A DNA stretch of 64,000 nucleotides, taken from positions 1 through 64,000 of the forward strand of contig DATHUR010000114.1 of assembly GCA_035462025.1 (NCBI GenBank), given 5' to 3'. Source of the DNA: Egicoccus sp035462025. Its GTDB lineage: Bacteria > Actinomycetota > Nitriliruptoria > Nitriliruptorales > Nitriliruptoraceae. The translations under genes were made by a program, and so were the position numbers. This document shows, piece after piece, positions 17,910 to 27,253 of this stretch (positions are counted from its first letter, which is position 1; each line of letters begins with the position of its first letter). The notes below the pieces were generated by a model. That model was not told the DNA's origin, ran no database searches, and worked only from the letters and a program-made list of their open reading frames with translations.

Positions 17910-18422
17910 TCAGTAGGTCTCCGCCTCGATGGTGCGCAGCGTGTGGTCGACGCCGAGCTCCTCGCACACCGCCGTCAACCGCGCGTCGAGCGCCGGCTCG
18001 TCGTCGGCCACGACCTCGATCACCATGGCGTAGACGGGCTCGTCGCTGCCGATCACCTGGGTCTCGAGGTCGGTGATGTTCGCGCCGAGGTCGGCCAGCG
18101 CCGCGGTGACCCCGGCGACGATGCCGGGACGGTCGGCGCCGTAGACGCTCAACAGATGGGTGGGCTCGTGTGGCCGACGCTCACCCTCGGCCCGGCTGAC
18201 CGAGATCGCCAGGCCCAGCGGACCCGTCGCCTCCTCGAGCGCGCCGCGCAGTGCGTCGGGCTCGTCGTCGGTCGCCACGATCAGCACGATGGCGAAGTGA
18301 CCGCCGAGGATCGTCATCGCCGAGTCCTCGACGTTGCCGCCGCGCTCGTGCAACACCTTGGCCACGGCGGCGACGATGCCGGGACGGTCGGCCCCGACGG
18401 CGGTGACGGCGAGTTCGGCCAC
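17910..18422 (-). CDS. Double-ACT-domain protein, GcvR-like
   Basis: 170 residues from GTG 18422, preceded by GGAGA. Two ACT domains: residues 1-80 (AELAVTAVGADRPGIVAAVA, KVLHERGGNVEDSAMTILGG) and 90-165 (HLLSVYGADRPGIVAGVTAA, LADLGANITDLETQVIG). The ADRPGIVA motifs are typical amino-acid-binding loops. Such proteins are annotated as glycine-cleavage repressor-like regulators; there is no HTH, so any effect on transcription would be indirect. No gcv genes are in the window. It probably shares an operon with peptide deformylase. Confidence 0.82.
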   Translation of the reverse strand: MAELAVTAVGADRPGIVAAVAKVLHERGGNVEDSAMTILGGHFAIVLIVATDDEPDALRGALEEATGPLGLAISVSRAEGERRPHEPTHLLSVYGADRPGIVAGVTAALADLGANITDLETQVIGSDEPVYAMVIEVVADDEPALDARLTAVCEELGVDHTLRTIEAETY

Positions 18423-18476
18423 GAACGGGTCTCCTCGAAGGCTGCACGGAGCACGCGAGCGTAGACGACCCGCCGG

Positions 18477-18489
18477 TAGCGTCCCGGTC
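18477..18489 (+). promoter_or_regulatory. -10 box placed for a leaderless transcript of the DUF192 gene
   Basis: TAGCGT (18477-18482) ends seven bases before the ATG at 18490, so transcription would begin at or next to the start codon. There is no Shine-Dalgarno sequence between. Confidence 0.5.
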
Positions 18490-19077
18490 ATGACCAAGAT
18501 CGTGCTGCGCCTCGCGCTGGTGTCCGTGCTGGCACTGGCCGGCTGCGACGACGCCGGTGCCGACCATCAGCCGCCGCCGGGCCGTGAAGGTGCCGGGGAC
18601 GCAACGACGAGCCCCGAGCCACAGTCGACCGCTGCTCCGGCCCCCGCGCCGAGCGTGCCCCCGCTGCACCCCTCGGTGGACGACTACCCCGAGGCGCTGG
18701 TGACGCTCACCGGCGATGACGTCGACCTCGAGATCGCGGCCAAGCTGGCCGACACCCCCGAGAACCGCGAACACGGCCTGATGGAGGTCGAGGACCTGCC
18801 GGCCGGGACCGGGATGCTGTTCGTGTTCGACGACGAACGCACCGGCGGCTTCTGGATGAAGAGCACCCTGGTGCCGCTCGACATCGCGTATGCGGACGCC
18901 GACGGCGAGATCGTGTCGATCCTGGCCATGGAACCCTGCAGCGCAGACCCCTGCGAGGTCTACGACCCCGGCGCCGCCTACCAGCGCGCGCTCGAGGTCG
19001 CGCAGGGCTGGTTCGACGCGGTCGGTGTCGAGGTCGGCGACACGCTCGACTGGGAACCGCTCGACGACGACGAATGA
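18490..19077 (+). CDS. DUF192 lipoprotein
   Basis: 195 residues. MTKIVLRLALVSVLALAGC is a lipoprotein signal with lipobox LAGC, then a Pro/Ala-rich linker (about 35-70). The C-terminal DUF192 domain reads VDLEIAAKLADTPENREHGL-MEVEDLPAGTGMLFVFDDER, TGGFWMKSTLVPLDIAYADA and GEIVSILAMEPC. The M-x-R/E-x-GLM and FWMK-T--PLDI signatures are clear. It is an exported cell-surface protein of unknown function. Its stop codon overlaps an out-of-frame ATG, and the next gene starts 14 bases on, so they are probably cotranscribed. Confidence 0.87.
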   Translation: MTKIVLRLALVSVLALAGCDDAGADHQPPPGREGAGDATTSPEPQSTAAPAPAPSVPPLHPSVDDYPEALVTLTGDDVDLEIAAKLADTPENREHGLMEVEDLPAGTGMLFVFDDERTGGFWMKSTLVPLDIAYADADGEIVSILAMEPCSADPCEVYDPGAAYQRALEVAQGWFDAVGVEVGDTLDWEPLDDDE

Positions 19078-19091
19078 CCAAGGAGCCACGG

Positions 19092-19964
19092 ATGCGGATC
19101 GCCTACATCGGACTGGGCGCCATGGGACGGCCGATGGCCGCCAACCTCGCCACCCGGTTCGACACGCGGGTCTGGAACCGGACCACCGAGGTGGCGCACC
19201 AGCACGCCGACGCCCACGGCACGACGGCCGTCGAGCACCTGCTCGACCTCGCCGACGCCGACGTGGTCTGCACCTGCCTGCCGACCACCGTCGAGGTCGA
19301 GGCTGTCGCCCGCGTCCTCGCGCCCGCGCTCGGCGAGGGCACCGTGTGGCTCGACCACACCAGCGGTGATCCGCAGCAGGCCCGTGACCTCGCCGCCTAC
19401 CTCGGCAGCGAGGATGTCGACTACCTCGACGCGCCCGTGTCGGGTGGCACCAACGGCGCCGAGGCCGGCGCGCTCACGGTGATGGTCGGTGGCGACGCCG
19501 ACGCGCTGGCGCAGGTCGGCGACGTGCTCGACGCCGTCGCGGCACGGGTCGTGCACGTCGGACCGTCCGGCGCCGGGATGGCGGTCAAGGCGGTCAACAA
19601 CGCCATGCTCGCCGCGTCGCTGTGGGCGGCGGCCGAGGGGTTCGCCGCGCTCGAGAAGGCCGGGGTGCCGACCTCGGTGGCCCTCGACGTGGTCAACGCC
19701 TCGTCCGGACGCTCCAACGCGACCGAGAACCTGTTCCCCGAGCGGGTGGTCACACGCGCGTTCCCCAACACCTTCGCCCTGTCGCTGCTGGCCAAGGACG
19801 TCGGACTCGCGCGCGCGACGTTGGACGCCGGCGGCGTCGAGGCACCGATCCTGCACCTGGTCGACCGGCTCACCGCCGATGCGGCCGAGGCGCTCGGCGG
19901 CGACGTCGACCACACCGAACTCGTGCGGATGGTCGAGCGCGCGGCCGGGGTCGAACTGCACTGA
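19092..19964 (+). CDS. 3-hydroxyisobutyrate dehydrogenase family oxidoreductase
   Basis: 290 residues from ATG 19092, chosen over ATG 19074 because AAGGAG lies seven bases before it and the protein then starts at the Rossmann strand, MRIAYIGLGAMGRPMAANLA. DYLDAPVSGGTNGAEAGALT is the family substrate-binding signature. GPSGAGMAVKAVNNAMLAAS holds the catalytic Lys (KxxNN). Relatives use NAD(P) to oxidise 3-hydroxyisobutyrate, tartronate semialdehyde or similar beta-hydroxy acids. The valine pathway is one option, but no other valine gene is here. Confidence 0.88.
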   Translation: MRIAYIGLGAMGRPMAANLATRFDTRVWNRTTEVAHQHADAHGTTAVEHLLDLADADVVCTCLPTTVEVEAVARVLAPALGEGTVWLDHTSGDPQQARDLAAYLGSEDVDYLDAPVSGGTNGAEAGALTVMVGGDADALAQVGDVLDAVAARVVHVGPSGAGMAVKAVNNAMLAASLWAAAEGFAALEKAGVPTSVALDVVNASSGRSNATENLFPERVVTRAFPNTFALSLLAKDVGLARATLDAGGVEAPILHLVDRLTADAAEALGGDVDHTELVRMVERAAGVELH

Positions 19965-20034
19965 CCGGTTGGGTCCGACCGCAGCCACAGGCCTAGGCTG
20001 GCCGACGTCCGATCCACCAGTGGGAGGCGTTGCG

Positions 20035-20202
20035 ATGGAGGCCTGGCAGGTCATCGGGTTCGTGGTGCTGGCCCTGCTGCCGCTGGCACTGATGGTCGAC
20101 TTCTGGCCCAACCGCGAGCGCGTCGACTTCAGCGGACGGCCGCTGCCGCGTCCCTGGCGGCGGAGCTACCACCCCCACGTCGACGGCCACGACGAGCACT
20201 GA
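20035..20202 (+). CDS. Small single-helix membrane protein
   Basis: 55 residues from ATG 20035, with GGGAGG nine bases upstream and a TAGGCT -10 element at 19994-19999. One hydrophobic helix (VIGFVVLALLPLALMVDFWP) is followed by a basic, His-rich tail ending HPHVDGHDEH. No family recognised. The ribosome site, promoter-like box and third-position bias support it as real. Confidence 0.6.
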   Translation: MEAWQVIGFVVLALLPLALMVDFWPNRERVDFSGRPLPRPWRRSYHPHVDGHDEH

Positions 20203-20218
20203 ACGCTGTCTGAGGGGC

Positions 20219-20302
20219 GGGTCCCCTCGCTCGCTTCGCTCGTTGCCCCCCACCCCCGGGCGGGTCCCCCTTCTCGCTCGCTTCGCTCGCTCGTTGCCCC
20301 CC
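20219..20302. repeat. Two copies of a GC-rich repeat, also found at 57377-57471
   Basis: Unit 1 (20219-20251) and unit 2 (20262-20302) both run from GGGTCCCC through CTCGCTTCGCTCG to TTGCCCCCC. On the other strand each reads GGGGGGCAACGAGCGA, then the GAAGCGAGCGAG core, then GGGGACCC. The same unit occurs twice in the opposite orientation at 57377-57471, in both cases between genes. The 4-base GAGC periodicity could fold back, but no perfect stem was found. Confidence 0.75.
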
Positions 20303-20342
20303 GCCCCCGCCCGCCTCGCGGCAAACTCATTTGTCAGCAAAA

Positions 20343-20363
20343 CTTGAGTTGAGTCGGCTCAGG
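20343..20363 (+). promoter_or_regulatory. HAIR-like HspR operator upstream of dnaK
   Basis: CTTGAGT-N7-GCTCAGG matches the HspR-associated inverted repeat CTTGAGT-N7-ACTCAAG in the whole left arm and in five of seven right-arm bases, with the correct 7-base spacing. It lies 123 nt before dnaK, and hspR is the last gene of the same cluster, so autoregulated repression of the chaperone operon is expected. Confidence 0.75.
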
Positions 20364-20485
20364 TTCCCTGCTGCATGGGCCATCGCCGGTGTTGCGTAGC
20401 GGATCTGCGGGCGTACGGTTGGTACCGACATCGGGCCAGCGGGCCCGTATCACCGTGAACACGATCAGCCGCGAGGAGGCCCCAG

Positions 20486-22333
<1,848 letters not shown>

Positions 22334-22383
22334 CGCCCGCTCGGCAAGAACCCGAAACAACCATCCACCGAGAGGAGGACGTG

Positions 22384-22824
22384 ATGATGACCACCCTGTC
22401 CCGCTACGAGCCCTACCGCAACGTCGCGTCGCTCCACGACGAGGTCGAGCGTGTGCTCCGCCAGGCCTTCGGGTCGGGTACCGCGACCGCCGGGGCGTTC
22501 AGCCCGGCACTCGACGTCGAGGAGACCGAGGACGGCTTCACGCTGCACGTCGAGCTGCCCGGGGTCACCGCCGACGACGTCGAGGTCTCGCTCGAGGAGA
22601 ACGTGCTGACCATCGCCGGTGAGCGCCGGTTCTACGCGGACAAGAGCGGTGACGGCTTCCGTCGCGTCGAGCGCAGCTTCGGCCGGTCCCACCGTGCCGT
22701 GCGGCTGCCCGATCGCGTCAACGGCGAGCAGGTATCCGCCACGTACAAGGACGGTCTGCTGACCGTGACCGTGCCGAAGGCCGAGGAGGCCAAGCCGCGC
22801 CGGATCACCGTCGAGGCCAGCTGA
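22384..22824 (+). CDS. Small heat-shock protein (Hsp20/alpha-crystallin)
   Basis: 146 residues from ATG 22384; AGGAGG lies at 22373-22378. ATG 22387 and GTG 22381 are the other candidates. The alpha-crystallin domain spans about residues 35-135: FSPALDVEETEDGFTLHVEL, PGVTADDVEVSLEENVLTIA, FGRSHRAVRLPDRVNGEQVS and YKDGLLTVTVPKAEEAKPRR. It ends RITVEAS, a plausible C-terminal I-x-V anchor. It is an ATP-independent holdase that would pass clients to DnaK. Its place between dnaK and grpE is unusual and puts it under the same HspR control. Confidence 0.93.
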   Translation: MMTTLSRYEPYRNVASLHDEVERVLRQAFGSGTATAGAFSPALDVEETEDGFTLHVELPGVTADDVEVSLEENVLTIAGERRFYADKSGDGFRRVERSFGRSHRAVRLPDRVNGEQVSATYKDGLLTVTVPKAEEAKPRRITVEAS

Positions 22825-22830
22825 CATCCG

Positions 22831-22863
22831 ATCCGGGGCGGCGCGACGTGCGCCGCCCCGGAT
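22831..22863 (+). terminator. Strong hairpin between hsp20 and grpE
   Basis: Perfect 14-bp stem, ATCCGGGGCGGCGC (22831-22844) against GCGCCGCCCCGGAT (22850-22863), with a 5-nt loop. No U-run follows. It could act as a partial terminator or protect the 3' end of a dnaK-hsp20 mRNA, setting lower levels of grpE, dnaJ and hspR. Confidence 0.65.
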
Positions 22864-22898
22864 TCGCCACCACCCGCACTCTCCCGCAGGAGCCACAC

Positions 22899-23585
22899 GT
22901 GACCGACGCCGGTGAGCCGACGCCGCAGGACGACGCGAACGAGCAGGGCCAACGCACGCCGCACGAGCAGCAGGCAGCCGCCGCGTACGCCGCCAACTCC
23001 GCCGCGGCCACGACGGTCCCCGACGCCACCGAGGGCGAGGTTCCCGACATCATCGAGCCCGCCGACGCCGAGGCCGCCCGCGGTGGCCATGCCGGCGTGG
23101 AACCGGTCGAGGACCCCCGGTCACGCGAGGAGTTGCGTGCCGAACTCACGGCCGCCGAGACCCAGCGCGACGAGTTCCTCGACGATCTGCGCCGTGCCCG
23201 TGCCGAGTTCGAGAACTTCCGCAAGCGCACCACCCGCGAATCGGCCGGCCAGCGCGACCTCGGCCGGGCCGACGTCGCCACGGCGCTGCTCGAGGTGCTC
23301 GACGACCTCGACCGCACGCTCGAGGCCGCCGGGCAGTCCGCCGACGAGACCCTCGCCAAGGGCGTCGACCTCGTCGCCGACAAGCTCGTGCGAACCCTGC
23401 GGGGGCTCGGTCTCGAACGTCTCGACGAGGTCGGCGTGCCGTTCGACCCGAACCTGCACGAGGCCGTCAGCCAGCAGCCCGCCGAGGAGGCGGTCGAGCA
23501 CCCGCGTGTCGCCCAGGTGTTCCGGCCGGGCTACCGCATGGGCGATCGCGTGCTCCGGCCCGCGATGGTGGTCGTGGAGCAGTGA
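22899..23585 (+). CDS. grpE: Nucleotide exchange factor GrpE
   Basis: 228 residues from GTG 22899, with CAGGAG upstream. A long acidic, Ala-rich N-terminal tail (1 to about 75) is followed by a coiled coil (RSREELRAELTAAETQRDEF, LDDLRRARAEFENFRKRTTR) and the beta domain with EAVSQQPAEEAVEHPRVAQV, FRPGYRMGDRVLRPAMVVV. Releases ADP from DnaK. An upstream extension to 22848 would run through the intergenic hairpin and is rejected. Confidence 0.95.
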   Translation: MTDAGEPTPQDDANEQGQRTPHEQQAAAAYAANSAAATTVPDATEGEVPDIIEPADAEAARGGHAGVEPVEDPRSREELRAELTAAETQRDEFLDDLRRARAEFENFRKRTTRESAGQRDLGRADVATALLEVLDDLDRTLEAAGQSADETLAKGVDLVADKLVRTLRGLGLERLDEVGVPFDPNLHEAVSQQPAEEAVEHPRVAQVFRPGYRMGDRVLRPAMVVVEQ

Positions 23586-23629
23586 GCGGTCCGAGCGAGA
23601 CGTCTCGACCCGGGAGGAGGTGAGTTCGC

Positions 23630-24790
23630 GTGGCACCACAACGTGAGTGGCTCGAGAAGAACTACTACGACGTGCTCGGTGTGGCGCAGGACGCCTCCGC
23701 CGACGAGATCAAGAAGGCCTACCGACGGCTGGCGCGCGAGAACCACCCCGACGCCAACCCCGACGACCCGCAGGCCGAGAAGCGCTTCAAGGACGTCGGC
23801 GAGGCCTACGCGGTCGTCGGCGACGCCGAGCGGCGGCGCGAATACGACGAGATCCGCCGCCTCGGCGCCAGCGGGTTCGGCGGCGGCACCGGGGGCTTCG
23901 GCTTCGACGGAGGCGACCTCGGCGACCTGCTCTCGCAGGTCTTCCGCCAGTCCGCGGGCGGGCCCGGCGCCGGTCGGCCCGGCGGCGGCACCGGCTCGCC
24001 GTTCGACCGGCGGCGAGCGCAGTCGCGCAAGGGATCGGATCTGCGGGCCGACGTCCACCTGACGTTCGAGGACGCCCTGGCCGGCGTGCGGACCACCCTG
24101 CGCGTCACCGGCGACGGCGCCTGTGACACCTGCAAGGGCAGCGGTGCTGCGCCGGGCACCTCGCCGATCGTGTGCAACGTGTGCGGTGGTCGCGGCCAGA
24201 TCGCCGTGGATCAGGGCCCGTTCTCGTTCGCGCAGCCGTGCCAGGCCTGCGGCGGGCGCGGCCAGCAGATCCCGAATCCGTGCGCCACCTGCGGCGGGAG
24301 CGGACGGGTGGTCAAGCCCCGTGAACTCAACGTCCGCATCCCGGCCGGCGTGAAGGACGGCGCCGTCATCCGTGTCGCCGGCCGCGGCGGTCCGGGTGCC
24401 GGCGGCGGTCCGTCCGGCGACGTGCTCGTCACCGTGCATGTCGCGCCGCACCCGCGGTTCGGCCGCCGCGGCGACGACGTGACCATCGAGGTGCCGGTCA
24501 GCTTCACCGAGGCGGCGCTCGGCGCGAAGCTGTCGGTGCCGACCCCCGACGGCGGCACCCGCACGATCAAGGTGCCGGCCGGCACCGCCAGCGGCCGGAC
24601 GTTCCGCATCCGGGGCGAAGGCGCTCCCGGCCGGGGCGGCGGCCACGGGGACCTGCTCGTCACCGTCAAGATCCAGGTCCCGTCCAAGCTCAGTCGCGAC
24701 CAGAAGCGCCTGCTCCAGGAACTCGCCGAGCACGACCCGACGCCCGACGAGCGTCAGCGTCTGTTGTTCGGCTCCGACGTCGGCAGCTGA
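23630..24790 (+). CDS. dnaJ: Co-chaperone DnaJ (Hsp40)
   Basis: 386 residues from GTG 23630, with GGAGGAGG upstream. The J domain at about residues 10-75 has the HPD motif (RENHPDANPD) that triggers DnaK ATP hydrolysis. A Gly/Phe-rich linker (FGGGTGGFGFDGGDLGDLL) follows. Four CxxCxGxG zinc repeats are intact: CDTCKGSG, CNVCGGRG, CQACGGRG and CATCGGSG. The C-terminal client-binding domains end with KLSRDQKRLLQELAEHDP. Type I DnaJ with every element present. Sits between grpE and hspR. Confidence 0.97.
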   Translation: MAPQREWLEKNYYDVLGVAQDASADEIKKAYRRLARENHPDANPDDPQAEKRFKDVGEAYAVVGDAERRREYDEIRRLGASGFGGGTGGFGFDGGDLGDLLSQVFRQSAGGPGAGRPGGGTGSPFDRRRAQSRKGSDLRADVHLTFEDALAGVRTTLRVTGDGACDTCKGSGAAPGTSPIVCNVCGGRGQIAVDQGPFSFAQPCQACGGRGQQIPNPCATCGGSGRVVKPRELNVRIPAGVKDGAVIRVAGRGGPGAGGGPSGDVLVTVHVAPHPRFGRRGDDVTIEVPVSFTEAALGAKLSVPTPDGGTRTIKVPAGTASGRTFRIRGEGAPGRGGGHGDLLVTVKIQVPSKLSRDQKRLLQELAEHDPTPDERQRLLFGSDVGS

Positions 24791-24800
24791 GGAGATCTCC

Positions 24801-25418
24801 ATGGCTGCAGCCCCAACCGAGGAACAGGCGCCCGACACCGGCGCGGCGCAGCAGCACTACCTCGAGCCGCGCACCGGGCCGAACTGGTCGTGGTCGCGTC
24901 GCCGCGGCGAGGAGAGCGACGCCGGCGACCGCTTCCGCCCGACCGACGACGACGACGCGCCGCTGTACGTCATCTCGGTCGCGGCCGAACTCGCCGACCT
25001 GCACCCGCAGACCCTGCGCGCCTACGAGCGCGAGGGGCTGCTGCAGCCCGCCCGGACCGAGGGTGGCACCCGCCGCTACTCGCGCCGTGACGTCGAGCGC
25101 CTGCGGTTCATCCGCACCCTGACGCAGGACGAGGGTCTCAACCTCGCCGGGGTCAGGGTCGTGCTCGAACTCGGCGAGAAACTCGAGGGTGCGCGCCGTC
25201 GGATCGGCGAACTCGAGGAGATGGTGCGGGTGCTCGCGTCCCGCGTCGAGCAGAAGCCGTCCGGTGAGCGGTTCGAGATCGTCAAGGCGCCCGCACGCGA
25301 CGTCGAGGTCCACTCGCTGCGCCGGCGCACCGGCCAGCGGCCGGCCGGGGCACGGCCGCCCGTGCAACGGGCGACACCGATCCCGCCGCCCGAGTCGCAG
25401 CCGGCCGGCTCCGCCTGA
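24801..25418 (+). CDS. hspR: Heat-shock repressor HspR (MerR family)
   Basis: 205 residues from ATG 24801, with GAGGAGA upstream. The MerR-type HTH sits at about residues 52-120: LYVISVAAELADLHPQTLRA, YEREGLLQPARTEGGTRRYS, RRDVERLRFIRTLTQDEGLN, LAGVRVVLELGEKLEG. The HPQTLR and EGLNLAGV wording is characteristic of HspR. In actinobacteria HspR represses the dnaK operon with DnaK as co-repressor and binds HAIR sites; one lies at 20343-20363. An N-terminal extension of about 50 residues and a basic Pro-rich tail make it longer than the usual 125-150 residues. Ends one base from the converging PLP enzyme gene. Confidence 0.93.
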   Translation: MAAAPTEEQAPDTGAAQQHYLEPRTGPNWSWSRRRGEESDAGDRFRPTDDDDAPLYVISVAAELADLHPQTLRAYEREGLLQPARTEGGTRRYSRRDVERLRFIRTLTQDEGLNLAGVRVVLELGEKLEGARRRIGELEEMVRVLASRVEQKPSGERFEIVKAPARDVEVHSLRRRTGQRPAGARPPVQRATPIPPPESQPAGSA

Positions 25419-26591
25419 TCAGTCGGCGAGGTCGAGTGCCGCGGCAAGGTCGTCCCACAGGTCCTCGACGTCCTCGATCCCGACCGACAGTCGCAGCATG
25501 CCGGGGGTGATGCCGCCGGCCGCGCGTCCCTCGTCGCTGACGACCCGGTGGGTCAGCCCGGCCGGGTGCTGGATGAGCGAGTCGGTCGACCCGAGGCTGA
25601 CCGCCGGCGTGATCAACGTGACCGCCTTCATCACGTTGGCCGCGGCGTCGTGGCCGCCCGCCAGGTCGAAGGCCAGCATCGTGCCGGGTCCGGCCATCTG
25701 TGTGCCGAGCAGTCCGTCCGGGTCCGCACCCGGCAGCCCGGGGTAGTGCACGACCGTTACGGCCGGATGTTGGGCGAGTCGCTGTGCCAGCACCTCGGCG
25801 TTGGCCTGCGCGGCGTGGACGCGCAGCAGCAGGGTCGGCAGGCTGCGGTGCAGCAGGTACGCGGCCTGCGGGTCGAGCAGCGCCCCGGTCAGGATCCGGA
25901 CCTGGCGCAGCGCCGCCGCCCGCTCGGTGGTGGTGGCCACGATCCCGGCCATCACGTCGCCGTGGCCGGACAGGGCCTTCGTGGCGCTGTGCAGCGACCA
26001 GGTCACCCCGTGGCGCAGCGGCTGCTGCAGGACCGGGGTCGCAAACGTGTTGTCGATCAGCACGGGGGCATGCCCGGCGGCGGCCACCAGCGCCTCGAGG
26101 TCGAGCAGGCGCAGGGTCGGGTTGGCCGGGGTCTCGGCGACCACCAGTGCGGTGTCGGGCCGGACCGCGTCGGCGACCTCGCCGGGGCCGGCCCAGGTGA
26201 CGTCGCACCGCAGCAGGCCGCTGGCCAGCAGGTGGTCGGTCGTGCCGTACAGCGGTCGGACCGCGACGACGTGGCCACCGACGGCGCCGGACGCGAGCAG
26301 GACCGCGGTCATCGCGGCCATCCCCGAACCGAAGGCCACGGCCTCGTCCGCGACCTCGAGGTCGGCGATCGCGTCCTCCCAACGGGCGACCGTGGGATTG
26401 TGCAGGCGGGCGTAGACCGACGAGCCCTGCGGGTGGCCGCCGGCGGCCATGGCGTCGAGGCTGGCGGTGCCGTCCTCGAGGCTGGTGAGCGGATTGGTGG
26501 TGGAGCGGTCGATCGGTGGCGCATGCACTCCCAGGGTCCGGAACTGGCCGCGTCCGCCGTGCACTGCCGTCGTCTGCATCGCCCTGTTCAC
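25419..26591 (-). CDS. Trans-sulfuration PLP enzyme (cystathionine/methionine gamma-lyase family)
   Basis: 390 residues from GTG 26591, with AGGAGA eight bases upstream; ATG 26579 is a second choice. Family marks: SSVYARLHNPTVARWEDAIA, AFGSGMAAMTAVLLASGAVG, VAVRPLYGTTDHLLA (the PLP-stacking Tyr), ETPANPTLRLLDLEAL, LIDNTFATPVLQQPLRHG, the PLP lysine in LHSATKALSGHGDVMAGIV and SLGSTDSLIQHPAGLTHRVV. Acts on cystathionine, homoserine esters or methionine; sequence alone does not decide which. Divergent from an Lrp/AsnC regulator across 88 bases, an arrangement often seen when the regulator senses the amino acid used by the enzyme. Confidence 0.88.
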   Translation of the reverse strand: MNRAMQTTAVHGGRGQFRTLGVHAPPIDRSTTNPLTSLEDGTASLDAMAAGGHPQGSSVYARLHNPTVARWEDAIADLEVADEAVAFGSGMAAMTAVLLASGAVGGHVVAVRPLYGTTDHLLASGLLRCDVTWAGPGEVADAVRPDTALVVAETPANPTLRLLDLEALVAAAGHAPVLIDNTFATPVLQQPLRHGVTWSLHSATKALSGHGDVMAGIVATTTERAAALRQVRILTGALLDPQAAYLLHRSLPTLLLRVHAAQANAEVLAQRLAQHPAVTVVHYPGLPGADPDGLLGTQMAGPGTMLAFDLAGGHDAAANVMKAVTLITPAVSLGSTDSLIQHPAGLTHRVVSDEGRAAGGITPGMLRLSVGIEDVEDLWDDLAAALDLAD

Positions 26592-26679
26592 CGGAGTGTC
26601 TCCTGTGCATTCACGTTGAGAACATGGTCCCACCGGCTAGGTTTGTCGTCCATCGGACATCTTCCGGATCGGCGCGCCG

Positions 26680-27156
26680 ATGTACCCACTCGACCGGACG
26701 GATCGCGTGCTCCTGCACGCCCTGCAGGACGACGCCCGCGCCACGGTCAAGGAACTGGGTGCGGCCTGCGGCCTGTCGTCCTCCGCGGCCCACGAACGCG
26801 TCCGTCGGTTGCAGCGTGCCGGGGTCATCACGGGCTACCACGCGGCCCTCGACCCCGGGGCCGTCGGCATCGGGTTGCAGGCCCTGATCCAGGTGCAACT
26901 GCGCCAGCACAGCCGCGAGGACGTGATCGCCTTCCGGGCCCACGCGCTGTCGCTGCCCGAGACGCTCTCGATCGCCCACGTGACGGGTGCGATGGACTTC
27001 CTCGTGCGGGTCGGGGTACGCGACAGCGACCACCTGCGCGACCTCGCGCTGGATGCCTTCACGACCCGGCCCGAGGTGGCACGCCTCGAGACCGCGCTCG
27101 TGTACGAGCACGTGCTCGCCACCCGCTGGCCGATCGCCACGTCCGACGACGGCTGA
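26680..27156 (+). CDS. Lrp/AsnC family transcriptional regulator
   Basis: 158 residues from ATG 26680. N-terminal HTH: YPLDRTDRVLLHALQDDARA, TVKELGAACGLSSSAAHERV, RRLQRAGVITGYHAALDPGA. C-terminal RAM effector domain: LQALIQVQLRQHSREDVIAF and IAHVTGAMDFLVRVGVRDSD. A TAGGTT -10-like box lies at 26638-26643. Most likely controls the divergent trans-sulfuration enzyme in response to an amino acid; that is inference from layout. Confidence 0.9.
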   Translation: MYPLDRTDRVLLHALQDDARATVKELGAACGLSSSAAHERVRRLQRAGVITGYHAALDPGAVGIGLQALIQVQLRQHSREDVIAFRAHALSLPETLSIAHVTGAMDFLVRVGVRDSDHLRDLALDAFTTRPEVARLETALVYEHVLATRWPIATSDDG

Positions 27157-27183
27157 CCGTTCGGGCCCTCGAACCCGCAACCT

Positions 27184-27201
27184 TGACACGATATGGTGTC
27201 A
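27184..27201 (+). promoter_or_regulatory. 18-bp palindromic operator before the SDR gene
   Basis: TGACAC-GATATG-GTGTCA: both six-base arms are perfectly inverted and the central ATAT is symmetric too, so only one G/G pair breaks an 18-bp palindrome. It overlaps a TTGACA -35-like and a TATGGT -10-like hexamer. The size and symmetry suit a TetR-type dimer. The nearest following gene is the SDR at 27254. Confidence 0.7.
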
Positions 27202-27253
27202 CGGTTTCGACACGGGGTGGCGTGCGATGCCGCTCGGGAGCACGGAGGGCAGC

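Noticed and set aside
20219..20302. CRISPR array
   Set aside because: Only two units, adjacent with an 10-bp gap, no unique spacers of constant length and no cas genes.
20343..20363. CIRCE (HrcA) operator
   Set aside because: The 7-base arms with 7-base gap match HAIR, and hspR, not hrcA, is in the operon.
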